Source of the DNA: Streptomyces zagrosensis
GTDB lineage: Bacteria; Actinomycetota; Actinomycetes; Streptomycetales; Streptomycetaceae
DNA length: 64,000 nt
NCBI RefSeq assembly: GCF_014203645.1
Contig: NZ_JACHJL010000001.1
Coordinates: 682,001-746,000 of the forward strand
Direction: 5' to 3'
Shown: one piece after another, positions 45,398-58,793 of the stretch
How positions within the stretch are numbered: the stretch's first letter is position 1
How the letters are laid out: each line of letters starts with the position of its first letter
Position numbers and translations under genes: made by a program
Notes under the pieces: model-generated
What the model was told of the DNA's origin: nothing
The model's database searches: none
Seen by the model: the letters and a program-made list of their open reading frames with translations, nothing else

Positions 45398-46440
45398 CCA
45401 TCCGCTCGCGACGGTTCCGGCGGCTGGTCGGAGCCCGTACCAACCGAGGTGCCCAGCCCAAGGTCGTCGCGCTCGGCGGCGGCCGGGGTCTTTCGGCCTC
45501 GCTCGCGGCGCTGCGTCGCATCACTGGGGACCTCACCGCCGTCGTCACCGTCGCCGACGACGGCGGCTCCAGCGGTCGGCTGCGCGACGAGCTCGGCGTG
45601 TTGCCCCCCGGCGATCTCCGCAAGGCGCTGGCGGCGCTGTGCGGCGACGACGACTGGGGGCAGACCTGGGCCCGGGTGATCCAGCACCGCTTCGCCAGCG
45701 AGGGCGAGCTGCACGGCCACGCCGTGGGCAATTTGCTGATCGTCGCCCTGTGGGAGCAGCTCGGCGATCATGTCAAGGCCCTGGAGTGGGTCGGCAGGCT
45801 GCTCGGCGCGCACGGCCGGGTGCTGCCCATGTCGGCCGTCCCGCTGGAGCTCCAAGCGCTGGTACGCGGCCATGATCCGGCGCTGCCGGAGGAGATCAGC
45901 ACCGTACGAGGGCAGGCCACGGTAGCGCTCACGCCCGGCGAGGTGCAGTCGGTGCACCTGGTGCCGCACGACCCGCCCGCCGTGCCGGAGGCGGTCGCCG
46001 CGGTGCTCGACGCGGACTGGGTGGTCCTCGGTCCCGGCTCGTGGTTCTCCTCGGTAATACCGCATCTTTTGGTCCCCGAGTTGCTTGAGGCGCTGATCGA
46101 GACGAAGGCCCGGCGGGTGCTCGCGCTGAACCTCGCTCCGCAACCCGGTGAAACAGACGGCTTCTCTCCGCAGCGTCATTTGGAGGTTTTGGCCCGACAC
46201 GCCCCTAAACTCACCCTGGACGTGGTGCTGGCCGACGAGGCCGCCGTGCCCGATCGAGACATCCTCCGGGAGGCCGCAGCGCGGCTCGGCGGCACGGTCG
46301 AGCTGGCGCCGGTGGCTGCGCCTGACAGCAGCTCCCAGCCGGCTGACGGGGGGGCTTCTGCCAGGCACGACCCCGAGCTGTTGGCCGCCGCGTATGACCG
46401 TATTTTTCGTATGCATGGAAGGATCGGCCCATGGCGATGA
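45394..46440 (+). CDS. yvcK: YvcK/CofD-like gluconeogenesis factor
   Basis: The 348-residue protein belongs to the YvcK (CuvA, MgfK) family, which binds UDP-GlcNAc and links carbon metabolism to cell wall synthesis. The N-terminal [18 protein letters not shown], then [17 protein letters not shown] and [12 protein letters not shown], are diagnostic. [16 protein letters not shown] and the later [13 protein letters not shown] complete the fold. GTG 45394 overlaps the rapZ stop. The last ten bases overlap whiA. Confidence 0.93.
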   Translation: MTIRSRRFRRLVGARTNRGAQPKVVALGGGRGLSASLAALRRITGDLTAVVTVADDGGSSGRLRDELGVLPPGDLRKALAALCGDDDWGQTWARVIQHRFASEGELHGHAVGNLLIVALWEQLGDHVKALEWVGRLLGAHGRVLPMSAVPLELQALVRGHDPALPEEISTVRGQATVALTPGEVQSVHLVPHDPPAVPEAVAAVLDADWVVLGPGSWFSSVIPHLLVPELLEALIETKARRVLALNLAPQPGETDGFSPQRHLEVLARHAPKLTLDVVLADEAAVPDRDILREAAARLGGTVELAPVAAPDSSSQPADGGASARHDPELLAAAYDRIFRMHGRIGPWR

Positions 46441-47429
46441 CGGCTGCGGTGAAGGACGAAATTTCCCGGCTTCCCGTCACCCGGACCTGCTGCCGGAAAG
46501 CGGAGGTCTCGGCGATCCTGCGGTTCGCGGGCGGGCTGCACCTGGTCAGCGGGCGCATCGTGATCGAGGCCGAGCTCGACACCGGCATCGCCGCGCGGCG
46601 GCTGCGCAAGGACATCCTGGAGATCTTCGGGCACGCCTCCGACCTGGTGGTGATGGCCCCCGGCGGGCTGCGCAGAGGCAGCAGGTATGTGGTGCGGGTG
46701 GTGGCCGGCGGCGATCAGCTCGCGCGGCAGACCGGCCTGGTCGATGGCCGCGGCCGGCCGATCCGTGGCCTGCCCCCGCAGGTGGTCTCCGGGGCGACCT
46801 GCGACGCGGAGGCGGCCTGGCGTGGCGCATTCCTCGCACACGGGTCACTCACCGAGCCCGGCCGCTCGTCATCCCTTGAGGTGACATGCCCCGGGCCAGA
46901 GGCGGCCCTCGCGCTCGTCGGTGCGGCCCGCAGGTTGCAGATCGCGGCGAAGGCCCGGGAGGTGCGCGGTGTTGACCGGGTCGTCGTCCGGGACGGGGAC
47001 GCGATCGGCGCGCTGTTGACGCGGCTGGGCGCCCATGAGTCGGTGCTTGCCTGGGAGGAGCGCCGGATGCGGCGCGAGGTGCGGGCCACCGCCAACCGGC
47101 TGGCCAACTTCGACGACGCCAACCTGCGCCGCTCCGCCCGAGCTGCCGTCGCGGCGGGCGCGAGGGTGCAGCGCGCGCTGGAGATCTTGGCCGAAGAGGT
47201 GCCCGAGCACCTGGCCGCCGCGGGCCGGCTGCGCATGGAGCACAAGCAGGCGTCCCTTGAGGAATTGGGCGCGCTGGCCGATCCGCCGCTGACCAAGGAC
47301 GCCGTGGCCGGCCGGATCAGACGACTCCTCGCCATGGCCGACAAGCGCGCCCAGGACCTGGGCATCCCGGGAACCGAATGTAACCTGGCCGACCTCGGCG
47401 AGGAGATGGCCGAGGGCGTCGTCGGCTGA
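46431..47429 (+). CDS. whiA: Sporulation regulator WhiA
   Basis: The 332-residue WhiA controls sporulation septation together with WhiB in Streptomyces. The N-terminal part is a degenerate LAGLIDADG homing endonuclease fold (VKDEISRLP, then [20 protein letters not shown]). The C-terminal helix-turn-helix binds DNA ([39 protein letters not shown]). ATG 46431 has GGAAGGA seven bases upstream and overlaps the end of yvcK. It is the last gene of the uvrC-rapZ-yvcK-whiA chain; a private promoter inside yvcK is known for whiA in S. coelicolor but cannot be located here. Confidence 0.95.
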   Translation: MAMTAAVKDEISRLPVTRTCCRKAEVSAILRFAGGLHLVSGRIVIEAELDTGIAARRLRKDILEIFGHASDLVVMAPGGLRRGSRYVVRVVAGGDQLARQTGLVDGRGRPIRGLPPQVVSGATCDAEAAWRGAFLAHGSLTEPGRSSSLEVTCPGPEAALALVGAARRLQIAAKAREVRGVDRVVVRDGDAIGALLTRLGAHESVLAWEERRMRREVRATANRLANFDDANLRRSARAAVAAGARVQRALEILAEEVPEHLAAAGRLRMEHKQASLEELGALADPPLTKDAVAGRIRRLLAMADKRAQDLGIPGTECNLADLGEEMAEGVVG

Positions 47430-47610
47430 CTGGCCGGCTGAGCCGTGCGAGAGCAGGCGGGCTGACCGGACCGTGACCGGATTGCGAGCAGACCGGGACG
47501 GACTGGGGCAGGGTCGGGACGGGCTGAGGTGGGCCTGGCTGGGTCAGAGGCTGACCAAGGCGGAGCGGGGGCTGACCAGGCGCGGATCGGTCGAGGCGGA
47601 CCGTCACCAC

Positions 47611-48948
<1,338 letters not shown>

Positions 48949-49062
48949 CATTCCGCAGCCGCATCGCCCGGCTCGCTTCCTTCCGGCTGCGGCCGGGAGT
49001 GGCCCCGGGCGCGTAGTCCGGGGTGGTGTCCCCAGCCACCGGGTCACCCAGATGTGTAGCGG

Positions 49063-49104
49063 ACGGGGCCCGGGTGACGCGACGGTGCGTCGTCCGGGCC
49101 CCGT
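49063..49104 (+). terminator. Hairpin between gap and pgk
   Basis: ACGGGGCCCGG (49063-49073) pairs with its exact complement (49094-49104) and an inner GACGC/GCGTC (49076-49080 with 49088-49092) extends it. It may terminate or partly attenuate transcription between gap and pgk, or stabilise the gap mRNA end. Confidence 0.7.
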
Positions 49105-49146
49105 TCCGTGCAGGCCCACCGTGGAGACTCAAGGAGTCCAGGAAGC

Positions 49147-50358
49147 ATGAAGACGATCGACGACCTCAGCAAGGACGGTCTGGCGGGCAAGCGCGTGTTC
49201 GTCCGTGCCGACCTCAATGTGCCGCTTGAGGGCGCCACCATCACCGACGACGGTCGCATCCGGGCCGTCGTGCCGACCATCGCACGGCTCGCCGAAGCCG
49301 GCGCCAAGGTGGTCGTCGCCTCCCATCTCGGCCGCCCCAAGGGCGCGCCGGAGGAGCGGTACTCGCTCGCCCCCGTCGCGAGCCGGCTCGGTGAACTACT
49401 CGGCAAAAATGTCGCGTTCGCAAACGACACCGTGGGGGACAGCGCGAAGGCCACCGTCGCCGCTTTGGGCGATGGCGAGGTCACGCTGCTGGAAAACCTC
49501 CGGTTCAACGCAGGCGAGACCAGCAAGGACGATGCCGAGCGAGCCGCCTTCGCCGACCAGCTCGCCACGCTCGCGGACGTCTACGTCGGTGACGGCTTTG
49601 GTGCCGTGCACCGCAAGCACGCCTCCGTCTACGACCTTCCGGCGCGGCTGCCGCACGCCGCCGGCGATCTGATCGCCGCTGAGGTCGCCGTGTTGAAGAA
49701 GCTCACCGAGGACGTCAAGCGGCCGTACGCCGTGGTGCTCGGCGGCGCCAAGGTCTCCGACAAGCTCGCCGTCATCGACCACCTGATGGAGAAGGCCGAC
49801 CGCATCCTGATCGGCGGCGGCATGGCGTACACCTTCCTCAAGGCACAGGGCCACGAGGTCGGCACGTCGCTGCTCCAGGAGGACCAGTTGCCCGCGGTCC
49901 GCGAGTACCTGGCGCGCGGAGAGGAGCGCGGCGTGGAGTTCGTGCTGCCGGTGGATGTGCTGGTCTCGACCGGGTTCCCCGACCTTGAGGCCAAGGCCCC
50001 CACCCATCCGCAGACCGTCGCTGCGGACGCCATGCCGGCCGACCAGGGGGGGCTGGATATCGGTCCCAAGACCTGCAAGCTGTACGCATCGAAGCTCGCC
50101 GACGCGGCCACCGTCTTTTGGAACGGGCCGATGGGCGTCTTCGAACACCCCGACTACGCCGATGGCACCAGGGCCGTCGCCCAGGCACTTCTCGACAGCC
50201 CCGCCTTTTCGGTGGTCGGTGGCGGGGACTCGGCCGCGGCCGTACGCATCCTGGGCTTCGACGAAAACGCTTTCGGCCACATCTCGACCGGTGGCGGCGC
50301 CAGCCTCGAATATCTCGAAGGCAAGACGCTCCCCGGCCTCGCCGCACTGGAGGACTGA
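49147..50358 (+). CDS. pgk: Phosphoglycerate kinase
   Basis: The 403-residue enzyme transfers phosphate from 1,3-bisphosphoglycerate to ADP. The signature [14 protein letters not shown] is near the start (about 15-28), followed by [27 protein letters not shown] and the nucleotide-binding [11 protein letters not shown] and GGGDSAAAV. The length is typical. AAGGAG and AGGAAG lie close upstream of ATG 49147. It is followed six bases later by tpiA. Confidence 0.97.
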   Translation: MKTIDDLSKDGLAGKRVFVRADLNVPLEGATITDDGRIRAVVPTIARLAEAGAKVVVASHLGRPKGAPEERYSLAPVASRLGELLGKNVAFANDTVGDSAKATVAALGDGEVTLLENLRFNAGETSKDDAERAAFADQLATLADVYVGDGFGAVHRKHASVYDLPARLPHAAGDLIAAEVAVLKKLTEDVKRPYAVVLGGAKVSDKLAVIDHLMEKADRILIGGGMAYTFLKAQGHEVGTSLLQEDQLPAVREYLARGEERGVEFVLPVDVLVSTGFPDLEAKAPTHPQTVAADAMPADQGGLDIGPKTCKLYASKLADAATVFWNGPMGVFEHPDYADGTRAVAQALLDSPAFSVVGGGDSAAAVRILGFDENAFGHISTGGGASLEYLEGKTLPGLAALED

Positions 50359-50363
50359 ACACC

Positions 50364-51140
50364 GTGAGTGACCGCACCCCGCTGATGGCGGGCAACTGGA
50401 AGATGAACCTCAACCACCTTGAGGCCATCGCGCACGTCCAGAAGCTCGCCTTCGCGCTCGCCGACAAGGACTACGAAACCGTCGAGGTCGCAGTCCTGCC
50501 GCCGTTCACCGACCTGCGGTCGGTGCAGACGCTGGTGGACGGCGACAAACTGAAGATCAAGTACGGCGCTCAGGACATCTCGGTGCACAGCTCCGGTGCG
50601 TACACCGGTGAGATCTCCGGACCCATGCTGTCCAAGCTCAAGTGCAGCTATGTGACAGTCGGGCACTCCGAGCGCCGCCAGTACCACGCAGAGACGGACG
50701 AGACCTGCAACGCCAAGGTCAAGGCCGCCTACCAGCACGGCATCACGCCCATCCTGTGTGTCGGCGAGGGTCTGAAGGTCCGCAAGGCAGGCAACCACGT
50801 GGCGCATACCCTCGCCCAGGTGGACGGCGGGCTACAGGACCTCCCGGCCGAGCAGGCCGCGTCGATCGTCATCGCCTACGAGCCGGTCTGGGCGATCGGC
50901 ACCGGCGAGGTTGCCACGCCCGAGGACGCGCAGGAGGTCTGCGGGGCGATCCGTAAGCGCCTGGTCGCGCTGTACAGCAGGGAGCTGGCCGACGCGGTGC
51001 GCATCCAGTACGGCGGCTCCGTCAAGGCGGCCAACATCGCGGCGATCATGGCCAAGCCGGACGTAGACGGCGCGCTGATCGGCGGGGCGGCGCTCGATGC
51101 GGACGAGTTCGTCAAGATCGTCCGTTTCCGCGACCAGTAG
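50364..51140 (+). CDS. tpiA: Triose-phosphate isomerase
   Basis: The 258-residue enzyme interconverts dihydroxyacetone phosphate and glyceraldehyde-3-phosphate. AGNWKMNL carries Asn and the catalytic Lys, VTVGHSERR the His, and [12 protein letters not shown] the catalytic Glu in the [11 protein letters not shown] signature. YGGSVKAAN is the phosphate-binding loop. GTG 50364 lies five bases after the pgk stop, with GGAGG overlapping the pgk end, so translation is coupled. Confidence 0.97.
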   Translation: MSDRTPLMAGNWKMNLNHLEAIAHVQKLAFALADKDYETVEVAVLPPFTDLRSVQTLVDGDKLKIKYGAQDISVHSSGAYTGEISGPMLSKLKCSYVTVGHSERRQYHAETDETCNAKVKAAYQHGITPILCVGEGLKVRKAGNHVAHTLAQVDGGLQDLPAEQAASIVIAYEPVWAIGTGEVATPEDAQEVCGAIRKRLVALYSRELADAVRIQYGGSVKAANIAAIMAKPDVDGALIGGAALDADEFVKIVRFRDQ

Positions 51141-51148
51141 CAGCTATG

Positions 51149-51217
51149 ACGACGGGGCTACCCCGTCGTACCCTGTCGGGGCCGGGACGGGCGCTAACGC
51201 GCTGTCCGGCCCCGACA
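51149..51217 (+). terminator. Double terminator after tpiA
   Basis: Two hairpins follow tpiA in tandem. ACGACGGGG/CCCCGTCGT (51149-51157 with 51161-51169) has a 3-base loop. TGTCGGGGCCGG pairs with its complement (51174-51185 with 51206-51217). They separate the glycolytic genes from secG. Confidence 0.8.
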
Positions 51218-51288
51218 ACGTTCAACGGTTACATGCGTTTCATCAGATCGTTTTCAGAATTCTTGCGTCCGAGAGAGTTGGTCCAGCC

Positions 51289-51522
51289 GTGGAAACTGGG
51301 TTCTCAATCGCCCTCATCGTCTTCAGCGCGCTGATGATGATGCTCGTGCTCATGCACAAGGGAAAGGGTGGCGGCCTGTCCGACATGTTCGGTGGCGGAA
51401 TGCAGTCCTCAGTCGGCGGGTCTTCTGTCGCCGAGCGTAACCTTGACCGGATCACCGTTGTGGTCGGTGTGCTGTGGTTCGTATGCATTGTCGTGCTGGG
51501 CGTGATGATGAAGCTGGATTAA
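51289..51522 (+). CDS. secG: Preprotein translocase subunit SecG
   Basis: The 77-residue inner-membrane protein assists the SecYEG channel. It has two membrane segments (FSIALIVFSALMMMLVLM and ITVVVGVLWFVCIVVLGVMM) joined by the conserved loop KGKGGGLSDMFGGGMQSS. I chose GTG 51289, which fits the family start and is preceded by GAGAGAG; the open frame continues upstream through the tpiA terminator. Confidence 0.94.
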   Translation: METGFSIALIVFSALMMMLVLMHKGKGGGLSDMFGGGMQSSVGGSSVAERNLDRITVVVGVLWFVCIVVLGVMMKLD

Positions 51523-51585
51523 CTGACGTACCGTCGTAAACGCAGCCTATTATTGGGCTTGCGTCCCCGGGGACGGGTGTAACTC

Positions 51586-51615
51586 CTGTCACTGGACGCG
51601 CGTTGGGCCTACATA
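51586..51615 (+). promoter_or_regulatory. Possible rbpA promoter
   Basis: CTGTCA (51586-51591), an 18-base spacer and TACATA (51610-51615) form a weak sigma-70-like pair about 70 bases before rbpA. In S. coelicolor rbpA is under sigma-R control (GGAAT...GTT). I could not identify a clean sigma-R site here. The perfect palindrome CGTCCCCGGGGACG (51562-51575) lies just upstream. Confidence 0.35.
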
Positions 51616-51685
51616 GACTGGGGCGCCCGGCAGCGGAGCCGCCTATCGGATGCTTCGCGGCACCATCACGCAGGGAGTTACAACC

Positions 51686-52021
51686 GTGGCAAGTGGCAAC
51701 GCGATCCGAGGAAGTCGGGTCGGAGCGGGGCCGATGGGAGAGGCCGAGCGAGGCGAGTCAGCGCCCCGCCTGCGTATCTCCTTCTGGTGCTCGAACAGGC
51801 ACGAGACACAGCCGAGTTTCGCCAGCGACGCGCAGATTCCCGACACATGGGACTGTCCGCGCTGCGGCCTCCCCGCTGGAAAAGACCGGGAGAGCCCGCC
51901 GGCCGCGCCGCGTACCGAGCCGTACAAGACGCACCTCGCGTACGTACGGGAGCGGCGCAGTGACGCGGACGGCGAGGCAATTTTGGCCGAGGCGCTCGCC
52001 AAGCTCCGCGGCGAAATCTGA
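51686..52021 (+). CDS. rbpA: RNA polymerase-binding protein RbpA
   Basis: The 111-residue actinobacterial protein binds the principal sigma factor and RNA polymerase and stimulates transcription initiation. The conserved core runs SFWCSNRHETQPSF (Cys35) and DTWDCPRCGLPAG, a zinc-ribbon-like element. The C-terminal YKTHLAYVRERRSDADGEAI is the sigma-interacting domain. GTG 51686 is preceded by GGGAG. It is a marker of actinobacteria. Confidence 0.96.
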   Translation: MASGNAIRGSRVGAGPMGEAERGESAPRLRISFWCSNRHETQPSFASDAQIPDTWDCPRCGLPAGKDRESPPAAPRTEPYKTHLAYVRERRSDADGEAILAEALAKLRGEI

Positions 52022-52035
52022 CGCACGACCGCGAT

Positions 52036-52064
52036 TGCCTGCGGGGCCGACACCACCGCAGGCA
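52036..52064 (+). terminator. First rbpA hairpin
   Basis: TGCCTGCGG (52036-52044) pairs with its exact complement (52056-52064) over an 11-base loop, 15 bases after the rbpA stop. Confidence 0.6.
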
Positions 52065-52115
52065 CCGACCGGCAGCGGGCCACGCGGCCCGCGTCGCGCC
52101 TTTCCGACACGGGCA

Positions 52116-52156
52116 GGGCCCGGCTAGCGCTTCCGTTACGGAAGGCTGCCGGGCTC
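52116..52156 (+). terminator. Intrinsic terminator with U-tract after rbpA
   Basis: A long hairpin (52116-52156, with CTTCCG-TTA-CGGAAG at the tip and GGGCCCGGC at the base) is followed by CTTTTC. It is the one hairpin in the window with a clear U-tract. Confidence 0.85.
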
Positions 52157-52255
52157 TTTTCGTGGGCGGCGCCCCAGCCCGCGATTGCGGCGTAGCTGCG
52201 GCCCTGATCAACTAGGTTGGGCGGCGCTGGCGCACTGACGAGAAGAATAGGGCTG

Positions 52256-53917
52256 ATGTCCGAGATGAACGCTGAAGGCCGAACCCGGCTCGACCAGATG
52301 CCGGAGTGGATCGCGCTGGAAGAGCACCGCGAGCAACTGGGGCAGGTGCGACTGCGTGAGGTGTTTGCGGCCGACCCGGAGCGCGGTAAGCGCTACACCC
52401 TGCGGGTCGGCGATCTTTATCTGGACTATTCCAAGCACCTGGTCACCGACGAGACGCTGCGACTGCTGCGAAACCTGGCAGCGGCGAGCGGCGTCGCCGA
52501 GTTGCGGGACGCCATGTTCCGCGGCGACGCAATCAACACCACCGAGGGGCGCTCCGTACTGCACACGGCGCTGCGGGCCCCGCTGTCAAAGGTCATCGAG
52601 GCCAACGGCGAGAACGTGATGCCCGCCGTGCACGCGGTACTCACCAAGATGGCCACTTTCGCCGACCGCATCAGGTCGGGCCACTGGACCGGGCACACCG
52701 GTAAGCCGATCAAGACGGTCGTCAATATTGGTATTGGCGGCTCCGACCTGGGCCCTGCCATGGCCTATGAGGCGCTACGCGCCTACAGCGCACGCCACCT
52801 GGATTTTCGCTTCGTATCCAATGTGGACGGCGCCGACCTGCACGAGGCGATCCGCGATCTCGACGCGGCCGAGACGCTGTTCATCGTGGCCTCCAAGACC
52901 TTTACCACCATCGAGACCATCACCAATGCGAAGTCGGCCCGCGACTGGCTGCTGTCCGAGCTGAGGGCGGATCAGGACGCGGTCGCCAAGCACTTCGTGG
53001 CGCTGTCCACCAATGCGGAGAAGGTCGCCGAGTTCGGCATCGATCCGACCAATATGTTCGAGTTCTGGGACTGGGTCGGCGGTCGTTACTCGTACGACTC
53101 CGCGATCGGGCTCTCGCTCATGATCGCCATCGGCCATGACCGCTTTCGAGAGATGCTCGCGGGCTTCCACCTGATCGATGAGCATTTCCTCAGCGCCCCG
53201 CCCGAGGAGAACGTGCCGCTGCTCCTTGGCCTACTCGGCGTCTGGTACGGCGACTTCCACGACGCCCAGGCCCATGCCGTACTGCCTTACAGCCACTACC
53301 TGGCCAAGTTCACCGCGTACCTCCAACAGCTCGACATGGAGTCCAACGGCAAGTCGGTGGACCGCCAGGGCAGGCCCGTCACGTGGCAGACCGGCCCCGT
53401 GGTGTGGGGCACGCCCGGCACCAACGGCCAGCACGCCTACTATCAGTTGCTGCATCAGGGGACGAAGCTCATCCCGGCCGATCTGATCGGATTTGCCAAG
53501 CCGGTGAACGACCTGTCGCCTGGACTCGCCCGGCAGCACGACCTGTTGATGGCCAACCTGTTCGCGCAGGGCCAGGCGCTCGCGTTCGGTAAGACGGCGG
53601 ACGAGGTCAGGGCGGAGGGCGTGGCGGAGGAGTTGGTGCCGCACAAGACGTTCCCCGGCAACCGGCCGACCAGCACCATCCTCGCCAACGAGTTGACGCC
53701 TTCGGTGCTCGGCCAGTTGATCGCGCTCTACGAGCACAAGGTGTTTGTGCAGGGCGCGATCTGGAACATCGACTCCTTCGACCAGTGGGGTGTGGAACTG
53801 GGCAAGGTGCTCGCCAAGGAGGTGGAGCCCGCGCTGCTCGCCGACGAGGAGGTGCCGGGGCTGGACAGCTCCACGGCGGCCCTGGTGGAGCGGTACCGCA
53901 CGCTGCGGGGGCGTTGA
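52256..53917 (+). CDS. pgi: Glucose-6-phosphate isomerase
   Basis: The 553-residue enzyme interconverts glucose-6-phosphate and fructose-6-phosphate and so links glycolysis to the pentose phosphate genes on the facing strand. The signatures are [34 protein letters not shown], and GANRPTS-like [29 protein letters not shown] matches the PGI signature near the C-terminus. ATG 52256 follows AGGG. The gene converges on pgl. Confidence 0.97.
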   Translation: MSEMNAEGRTRLDQMPEWIALEEHREQLGQVRLREVFAADPERGKRYTLRVGDLYLDYSKHLVTDETLRLLRNLAAASGVAELRDAMFRGDAINTTEGRSVLHTALRAPLSKVIEANGENVMPAVHAVLTKMATFADRIRSGHWTGHTGKPIKTVVNIGIGGSDLGPAMAYEALRAYSARHLDFRFVSNVDGADLHEAIRDLDAAETLFIVASKTFTTIETITNAKSARDWLLSELRADQDAVAKHFVALSTNAEKVAEFGIDPTNMFEFWDWVGGRYSYDSAIGLSLMIAIGHDRFREMLAGFHLIDEHFLSAPPEENVPLLLGLLGVWYGDFHDAQAHAVLPYSHYLAKFTAYLQQLDMESNGKSVDRQGRPVTWQTGPVVWGTPGTNGQHAYYQLLHQGTKLIPADLIGFAKPVNDLSPGLARQHDLLMANLFAQGQALAFGKTADEVRAEGVAEELVPHKTFPGNRPTSTILANELTPSVLGQLIALYEHKVFVQGAIWNIDSFDQWGVELGKVLAKEVEPALLADEEVPGLDSSTAALVERYRTLRGR

Positions 53918-53999
53918 CACAGTTGACACAGCCCCTGCGCTCGCCGGGCGCGGCGCGGCGGAAGTCCACCGCGCCGCACCCGGCCCGAGCAGGCGACCA

Positions 54000-54047
54000 G
54001 CACCGGCCGAAGTGACCTGCACCGGCCGAAGGTGACCGGCACCGACC
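54000..54047. repeat. Short tandem repeat between pgi and pgl
   Basis: GCACCGGCCGAAGTGACC-type units begin at 54000, 54019 and (diverged) 54039, a 19-20 base period, in the gap between the convergent pgi and pgl genes. Nearby, TTGACACAG is directly repeated just after the pgi stop. Confidence 0.7.
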
Positions 54048-54124
54048 CGGGTAGCCGCTGCCGGCCTAGGCGACCGCCACCCCCAAGGCGACCGTACGGC
54101 GCCGTCAGCGCGGGCCTGGCATCG

Positions 54125-54931
54125 TCAGGGCGACGACGGCGGATACAGGTCGCGCGGGAGTTCGGCGGCGGCTGCCCGGTCCAGGAGCCACAGGGTGCGG
54201 CTTTGGCCGCGGGCACCGGCGGCCGGGGTCTGCACCTCACCGGCGCCCGAGAGTGCGATGGCCACGGCCCTGGCCTTGTCCTCGCCCGCCGCGAGCAGCC
54301 ACACCTCGCGGGCCGCGCGAATCGCGGGCAGGGTCAGCGAGATACGCGTGGGCGGCGGCTTGGGCGCGCCGTGCACGCCGACCACGGTTCGCTCCGTCTC
54401 GCGTACCGCGGGCAGCTCCGGAAAGAGCGAGGCCACATGCGTGTCCGGGCCGACCCCAAGGAGAAGCACGTCGAACGCGGGCACGCCACCGCCGCCGGCA
54501 CCGGCCGGCGGCGAGGCGGTCTCCTGGGCGGCTGCGGTGGCCAACTCCGTGGCGTAGGCGGCAGCCGCCGCGTCGGCATCGCCGGTGTACGTGCCGTCCG
54601 ACGCGGGCATCGGGTGCACCCGAGCCGGGTCCAGCGGCACCGCGTCGAGCAACGCCTCCCGGGCCTGGGTGGCGTTGCGCTCCGGGTCGCCGGTCGGCAA
54701 GAACCGCTCGTCGCCCCACCACAGATCCAGCCGCGACCAGTCCACCGCGTCCCGCGCAGGGGACTCGGCGAGCGCCGCCAGCAGCCCGTTGCCGTTGCGG
54801 CCCCCGGTGAGGACGACCGACGCAGAGCCGCGGGCGGCCTGCGCATCGACGATGCGCGTGATCAGCCGGGCGGCGGCGGCCCGGGCCATCAGCTCCTTGT
54901 CGCGGTGGACGACGACCTGCGGCGCGGTCAC
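54125..54931 (-). CDS. pgl: 6-phosphogluconolactonase
   Basis: The 268-residue DevB-type lactonase hydrolyses 6-phosphogluconolactone, step two of the oxidative pentose phosphate pathway. VVLTGGRNGNGLL (about 39-51) corresponds to the family's TGGxTP loop. WWGDERFLPTGDPERN, LLLGVGPDTHVASLFP (family GxGxDGHxASLFP, here with Thr for Gly) and ISLTLPAI follow. GTG 54931 overlaps the opcA stop by four bases. A Gly-Ala insertion lies near residue 145. It is the last gene of the tkt-tal-zwf-opcA-pgl chain. Confidence 0.94.
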   Translation of the reverse strand: MTAPQVVVHRDKELMARAAAARLITRIVDAQAARGSASVVLTGGRNGNGLLAALAESPARDAVDWSRLDLWWGDERFLPTGDPERNATQAREALLDAVPLDPARVHPMPASDGTYTGDADAAAAAYATELATAAAQETASPPAGAGGGGVPAFDVLLLGVGPDTHVASLFPELPAVRETERTVVGVHGAPKPPPTRISLTLPAIRAAREVWLLAAGEDKARAVAIALSGAGEVQTPAAGARGQSRTLWLLDRAAAAELPRDLYPPSSP

Positions 54932-56078
54932 TTCGACGCCGCCCTCTTGACCGCCTGCGGGGCGGACTTCTTCTTGCCACTCCCGCCACCGCTGCCGCCA
55001 TCCGCACCGCTGTTGCCGTCCGGCGCGGGCTCCGTTCCCGCGGCTGGGGCGGCGGTGCCGGCCTGGTCGATCCGTACGCTGTCGGCCTTGGCCTTATTTC
55101 CTGCGGCCGGGGCCTTGCCTCCTGTTGCCGGGGCCTTAGTCCTCGCTGCCGGAGCCTTGCTGCCCAGTCGTGCCACGCCGTACTTCACCGCGGAGGCGTA
55201 CGTCTCGTCCGGGTCGAGGCGGCGCAGCTCCTCGGCGATCAGCTCGGAGGTCTCCCGCCGATGCAGCGCAACGTGCCGGTCGGGCTGGCCCGGCATGGCC
55301 AACTCCGCCAGCGAGCCGTCCGCCCGGTCCAAGCAGATCGTGCCATCGGCGGTCTCCAGACGCACCGCAGTGAGCCCGGGGCCCTCCGAGACCTGCCGCT
55401 CGACCGGTACGCCCAGCCGCTCGGCGAGCCACAGTCCCAGCAACTCGCTGCTGGGGTTGTACGCCTCCCCTTCGACCGAGGCCGAGGTGACCGTCGCGTG
55501 CTTTTGGTCCAGGGCCGCGGCCAGCACGCTGCGCCACGGGGTGATCCGGGTCCAGGCCAGGTCGGTGTCGCCCGGGGTGTAGGTGTCGGCCCGCAGCCCG
55601 AGCGTGGCGACCGGGTCCTCGGTGGCCTGGGCGTCGGTGATACGGCGCGCGGCGAGCTGACCGAGCAGATCGTCCCCCGGGTGATCCGGCGCGTCCTCCG
55701 GCCACCACACCACGACGGGGGCGTCCGGCAGCAGCAGCGGCAACACCACCGAGTGCGCGTGACTGGACAACTCGCCATGCAGCCGCAGCAGCACCGTCTC
55801 GCCGGTCCCGCTGTCCCCACCGACCCGCACCTCGGCGTCGAGTCGGGCGATCTTACGGTCGCGAGGTGATCGCCCTGGGCGTCGGATGACGACCAGCGTC
55901 CGCGAGGGATGTTCCTTCGATGCCTCGCTCGCGGCCTTGAGCGCGTCGTAGTGGTTGCCCTCGTCGGTCACGATGACCAAGGTGAGGACCATCCCGACGG
56001 CAGGCGTGCCGGTTGCCCGGCGCGCCTGAACCAAGGCGGAGTTGATCCGGCTGGACGTGGTGTCCGTGAGATCGATGT

Positions 56079-56082
<4 letters not shown>
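54928..56082 (-). CDS. opcA: G6PDH assembly protein OpcA
   Basis: The 384-residue OpcA is needed for active glucose-6-phosphate dehydrogenase in actinobacteria and cyanobacteria. NIDLTDTTSSRINSALVQAR at the N-terminus and VVVWWPEDAPDHPGDDLL, then DLAWTRITPWRSVLAAALD, are family hallmarks. A low-complexity tail of about 75 residues (Lys/Ala/Pro/Gly, KAPAARTKAPATGGKAPAAG) follows the conserved part. ATG 56082 overlaps the zwf stop (ATGA). A TTG at 56094 would add four residues but lacks the family match. Confidence 0.94.
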
Positions 56083-57614
<1,532 letters not shown>

Positions 57615-57616
57615 GG

Positions 57617-58759
57617 TCAGTCCTTTGCCGGAGTGAGGCGCTTGAGCTCGGCCTCGGTGGACTTCAGCAGATCGGTCCAGGACGCCTCGAACTTACTCAC
57701 GCCCTCCTCTTCGAGCAGCCGTACGACATCGTCATAGCTGATGCCGATAGCGGCGAGGGCATCGAGGTCGGCCTGGGCCTGGGCGTAAGTGGCTCGCACG
57801 GTGTCACCGGTGATCTGACCGCGCGCGGCGGTGGCCTCCAGCGTGGCCTCCGGCATCGTGTTGACCGTGCCGGGCGCGACCAGGTCGTCCACGTACAGCG
57901 TGTCCTTGTACGCGGGGTCCTTCACACCGGTCGATGCCCACAGCGGGCGCTGCCGGTTGGCCTGCGCCTTGTCCAGTGCGGCGAACCGCTCGGAGGGGGC
58001 GACCGAGCCGTCAGCGGAGCCGAAGACCTCTTCGTACGCCTGGTAGGCGAGCCTGGCGTTGGCGAGCGCGGCCTTGCCCTTGAGCTGCTTGGCCTCGTCA
58101 GTGCCCAGGCCGTCAAGGCGCTTGTCGATCTCGGTGTCCACTCGGGAGACGAAGAACGACGCCACCGAGTAGATCGTGGAGAGGTCGATTCCGGCGGCCT
58201 TGGCCTTCTCCAGGCCCGCCACGTAAGCCTCCATCACCTTGCGGTAGCGCTCAAGCGAGAAGATCAACGTGACGTTGACGCTGATGCCGCGGCCGATGGT
58301 CTCGGTGATCGCCGGCAGTCCCGCCTCGGTGGCCGGGATCTTGATCAGCGTGTTCGGCCGGTCCACCAGCCAGGCCAGTTGCTTGGCCTCGGCCACGGTG
58401 GCATCCGTACGGTGCGCAAGGCGCGGGTCAACCTCGATGGAGACCCGGCCGTCCTGGCCATCGGTCGCGTCGAAGACCGGGCGCAGGATGTCGGCGGCGT
58501 CGCGGACGTCCGCTGTGGTGATCATGCGAACGGCCTCTTCGACGGTCACCCCGCGCACCGCGAGGTCCGCGAGCTGCTGGTCGTAGCCGTCACCCTGGGA
58601 GATGGCCTTCTGGAAGATCGACGGGTTGGTCGTGACGCCGACGACGTGCTGCTGGTCGATCAGCTCGGCGAGGTTGCCGGAGGTGATCCGCTTACGGGAC
58701 AGGTCGTCCAGCCAGATCGCGACGCCTTCGTCCGAGAGGCGCTTGAGTGCGTCTGTCAT
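57617..58759 (-). CDS. tal: Transaldolase
   Basis: The 380-residue actinobacterial-type (long) transaldolase transfers a dihydroxyacetone unit in the non-oxidative pentose phosphate branch. [15 protein letters not shown] is the first signature, VSIEVDP carries the Asp/Glu, and the Schiff-base Lys lies in [33 protein letters not shown] matches the fold's end. ATG 58759 has TAGGAG 11 bases upstream. It is 34 bases downstream of tkt. Confidence 0.95.
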   Translation of the reverse strand: MTDALKRLSDEGVAIWLDDLSRKRITSGNLAELIDQQHVVGVTTNPSIFQKAISQGDGYDQQLADLAVRGVTVEEAVRMITTADVRDAADILRPVFDATDGQDGRVSIEVDPRLAHRTDATVAEAKQLAWLVDRPNTLIKIPATEAGLPAITETIGRGISVNVTLIFSLERYRKVMEAYVAGLEKAKAAGIDLSTIYSVASFFVSRVDTEIDKRLDGLGTDEAKQLKGKAALANARLAYQAYEEVFGSADGSVAPSERFAALDKAQANRQRPLWASTGVKDPAYKDTLYVDDLVAPGTVNTMPEATLEATAARGQITGDTVRATYAQAQADLDALAAIGISYDDVVRLLEEEGVSKFEASWTDLLKSTEAELKRLTPAKD

Positions 58760-58793
58760 GGGAATTGCAACTCCTACTAGTCGTATACGAGCG

